Of a stretch of DNA of 40,738 nt, positions 39,043-40,738 are shown in pieces. A program made the translations under genes and the position numbers. Position 1 is the first letter of the stretch. Every line of letters starts with the position of its first letter. The notes below the pieces were generated by a model that was not told the DNA's origin, made no database searches, and saw nothing but the letters and a program-made list of their open reading frames with translations. Location of the stretch: the NCBI GenBank assembly GCA_900539165.1, contig UQAZ01000015.1, positions 1-40,738 of the forward strand, written 5' to 3'. The DNA comes from an uncultured Oscillospiraceae bacterium. Lineage in GTDB: Bacteria > Bacillota > Clostridia > Oscillospirales > Acutalibacteraceae.

Positions 39043-40380
39043 ATGACTAACAAGCAAACACTGTTTTGTGGAACGGTAAGTCAGTATTTAAGCAAGGATT
39101 TAATTAAGGAAGCAAATGACGATAACAGCGGAACTGCTTTTAGAATTCCTGCCTTGATTAATGCAAACGGCACATTAATAGCTGCTATTGACAAGGCTGC
39201 AACGGGTGCGGACTGGGGTTTTATCGAGCTTGCAGTAAGAACAAGCAAGGACGGCGGAAAAAGTTGGAGCAGTATTAAGACCATCGCTACGCCTCCTGCA
39301 AGAATCATCAGCACTTCTATTGACAATATCGCTACTGCGTTTTACATAGACCCTTGCCTTGCGCTTGCGCCTAATGGAGATGTTATACTCCTCGTGACCT
39401 ATTATCCCGAATCAAAAGGATTGCATAACAAAAAACTCTTAGATAAAGGAAAAATCGCATATGCCAATTTTGACGGTAAAGTAATTCCTATAATCTACGA
39501 CAGAGACGGAAATTACTACTATGTTCTTGATGACGGCAGAGTTCTTGACAGCAACAAAACACCTACCGAATACAGCGTTTGCTTTACAGACGGTGAACTT
39601 TACAAAAAAGACGAATATGTCGGCAACATTTTCCTTAACGGTGCCAAGGGCAAGGGAAATAGGGATAATAAAACTACTTACGGAGCCCCTCTTAAAGCAG
39701 TTAAAAGAAGTTATGTATTTATGCTCAAAAGCAGTGATAACGGTGAAACTTGGTCAAAGCCTGTTGATATTACAGGAATGATTTTGAATCAATCAACAGA
39801 CGGAACATTCTTAGGCATCGCACCCGGCAATGCCCTAACAACAAAAAGCGGAAGAATGGTATTCCCTCTTTATACTCTTAACGGTTCGGTTTGCATCTAT
39901 TCCGACGACAACGGCAATACTTGGAGAAGAAATAACAAGATTCCCTTTACTCCAAACATTGACGAATGGACTCTTGTGCAAGGCCCCGACGATAATTTAT
40001 ATTCCTTCTCGAGAGGAAGAAGATTTGGAAAAACACCGTTTGCAATTTCAAATGACGAAGGTGTTGTTTGGAACAAAGGTAAAAAATGTGCCGTAAAAGC
40101 ACCGAAATGTCAAAAAAATTGCTTAGCAAACGGAAACAAAGTCTATATTTCCCACCCATCGGGCAGAAAGAGAGAAAAAGGCGTTATTTCATGTGGTGAA
40201 TTTGTTTTCAATAAAAAGGGCGAATTTAAGGAAATTAAATGGAACAAGAACGATATAAAAATCAACGACGGCTTCTTTGCATATAGTTGTATGGCAAAAA
40301 TTGACGACAGCACAATCGGCATCATTTACGAGGATCAACCAAGCTCACACATTGTATTTGAAACAATTAGGGTGAAATAA
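39043..40380 (+). CDS. Sialidase-fold (GH33-like) exo-glycosidase without signal peptide
   Basis: This 445-aa protein has the sialidase FRIP motif in AFRIPALI (about 32-39) and three Asp-box repeats: SKDGGKSWS (about 67-75), SSDNGETWS (about 229-237) and SDDNGNTWR (about 287-295). The GIIYED...HIVFETI end carries a late Tyr/Glu. These mark a six-bladed beta-propeller exo-alpha-sialidase relative. Neither a signal peptide nor a wall anchor is seen, so it should be cytoplasmic, unlike the secreted sialidases of gut bacteria. It may act on imported sialosides, or be a non-sialidase propeller enzyme. The start has GGGAG upstream and the gene stands alone. Confidence 0.82.
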   Translation: MTNKQTLFCGTVSQYLSKDLIKEANDDNSGTAFRIPALINANGTLIAAIDKAATGADWGFIELAVRTSKDGGKSWSSIKTIATPPARIISTSIDNIATAFYIDPCLALAPNGDVILLVTYYPESKGLHNKKLLDKGKIAYANFDGKVIPIIYDRDGNYYYVLDDGRVLDSNKTPTEYSVCFTDGELYKKDEYVGNIFLNGAKGKGNRDNKTTYGAPLKAVKRSYVFMLKSSDNGETWSKPVDITGMILNQSTDGTFLGIAPGNALTTKSGRMVFPLYTLNGSVCIYSDDNGNTWRRNNKIPFTPNIDEWTLVQGPDDNLYSFSRGRRFGKTPFAISNDEGVVWNKGKKCAVKAPKCQKNCLANGNKVYISHPSGRKREKGVISCGEFVFNKKGEFKEIKWNKNDIKINDGFFAYSCMAKIDDSTIGIIYEDQPSSHIVFETIRVK

Positions 40381-40398
40381 TCATATCTTATTAATCAA

Positions 40399-40436
40399 AA
40401 AGTCCTATCGCAAAAACGATAGGACTTTACTTTTTG
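40399..40436 (+). terminator. Terminator of the sialidase-like gene
   Basis: AAAGTCCTATCG (40399-40410) pairs perfectly with CGATAGGACTTT (40417-40428) around a 6-nt loop, followed by ACTTTTT. Confidence 0.85.
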
Positions 40437-40738
40437 GCTTAAACCACCTGTCAAGCAGCTATTTTATGGCGGAGAGCAAGGGATTTTTCCGAGGCTGTCA
40501 CCTCTCTCGCCTCGCTTTGCTCGTTGCCGCCGTCGGCAAAAAACAGTCCACCGGACTGTTTTCTTCCGAAAGCCTTTGGCTTTCTCCCTCCTTGTTCGAA
40601 TCCCTTTTCATTATAAAAAAACAAAACCACCCTAAGGGATGGCTTTGTTTTTTATGTCTATGGGCTACGAAAAAGATATTTTCGGCAGTTTTGCGTATGA
40701 CTTCGAACTCTCGCAAAAACTTATATTCGGTTAATCAT
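40437..40738. repeat. Hairpin cluster, possible interspersed repeat
   Basis: No credible gene is seen. Four hairpins follow one another: TGCCG/CGGCA (40525-40538), AAACAGTCC/GGACTGTTT (40541-40561), GAAAGCC/GGCTTTC (40568-40584), and a terminator-like pair CCACCC/GGGATGG with A- and T-rich flanks (about 40613-40653). The composition is richer in GC than its surroundings. It may be a genomic repeat or a structured RNA, and its boundaries are unclear. Confidence 0.4.

Noticed and set aside
40595..40605. A tRNA T-arm-like GTTCGAATCC motif
   Set aside because: No acceptor stem, D-arm or anticodon arm can be placed around it on either strand, so no tRNA is called.
1..40738. CRISPR arrays, rRNA genes, transposase or toxin-antitoxin genes
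   Set aside because: I saw no regularly spaced repeats, rRNA signatures, IS-type transposases or recognisable toxin-antitoxin pairs.

Overview
The window looks like a low-GC Clostridia chromosome, most likely a gut or rumen Oscillospiraceae/Ruminococcaceae-type Firmicute. The evidence is AT-rich DNA with strong AGGAGG-type ribosome sites, a SpoIIM-like sporulation gene beside a XerD-type recombinase (a neighbourhood known in Bacillus and Clostridia), a cysteine T-box leader, and a sodium/phosphate transporter with PhoPR. No species can be named from sequence alone.

Positions 1-8208 are accessory DNA integrated at the chromosome dimer-resolution (dif) site. The left part (1-1117) is the end of an element encoding a Rep_2-family rolling-circle initiator. 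Positions 1093-8198 hold a complete 7,081-bp filamentous-phage (inovirus) prophage bounded by a 25-bp direct repeat. Its leftward arm carries a Cro/CI-type repressor, two small genes and a hairpin-rich noncoding region. Its rightward arm carries small early genes, a Rep_trans initiator with a pT181-like nick hairpin inside its own coding sequence, a candidate ssDNA-binding protein, small membrane proteins, a 58-aa major coat protein followed by a terminator, a long minor coat protein, a pVI-like membrane protein, a Zot/pI-type assembly ATPase and a last small gene. The right repeat lies in a perfectly palindromic 28-bp dif-like site about 410 bp upstream of the tyrosine recombinase gene (8621-9595).

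The most exciting observation is in the minor coat gene. The upstream frame (5238-5900) ends in a hydrophobic tail that aligns without gaps to the C-terminus of the major coat protein, down to the same last residue. The -1 frame through the same DNA encodes a different protein that continues to 6640. At the junction there is a T_TTT_TTT slippery heptamer, a 9-nt spacer and an 11-bp stem-loop, the architecture of a programmed -1 frameshift. The gene would therefore make a 220-aa protein with a coat-like anchor and a 467-aa protein with a different anchor. The rep gene also needs a -1 shift at a T7 run.

Positions 9592-40380 are ordinary chromosome. In order: spoIIM-like, a small membrane protein, yajC, tgt and queA (minus strand); asd-dapA-dapB of the lysine/peptidoglycan pathway (plus); a DUF2726 protein (minus); a cysE-cysS-aldo/keto reductase operon under a Cys T-box (minus); recA-recX-rimO-pgsA (minus); rpmB (plus); a Na/Pi cotransporter with phoP-phoR-like genes (plus); a GtrA/glycosyltransferase membrane protein with a family 2 glycosyltransferase (minus); upp-uraA for uracil salvage (minus); uvrB-uvrA (minus); and a signal-less sialidase-fold protein (plus). 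The last 300 bases hold a cluster of hairpins that may be an interspersed repeat.
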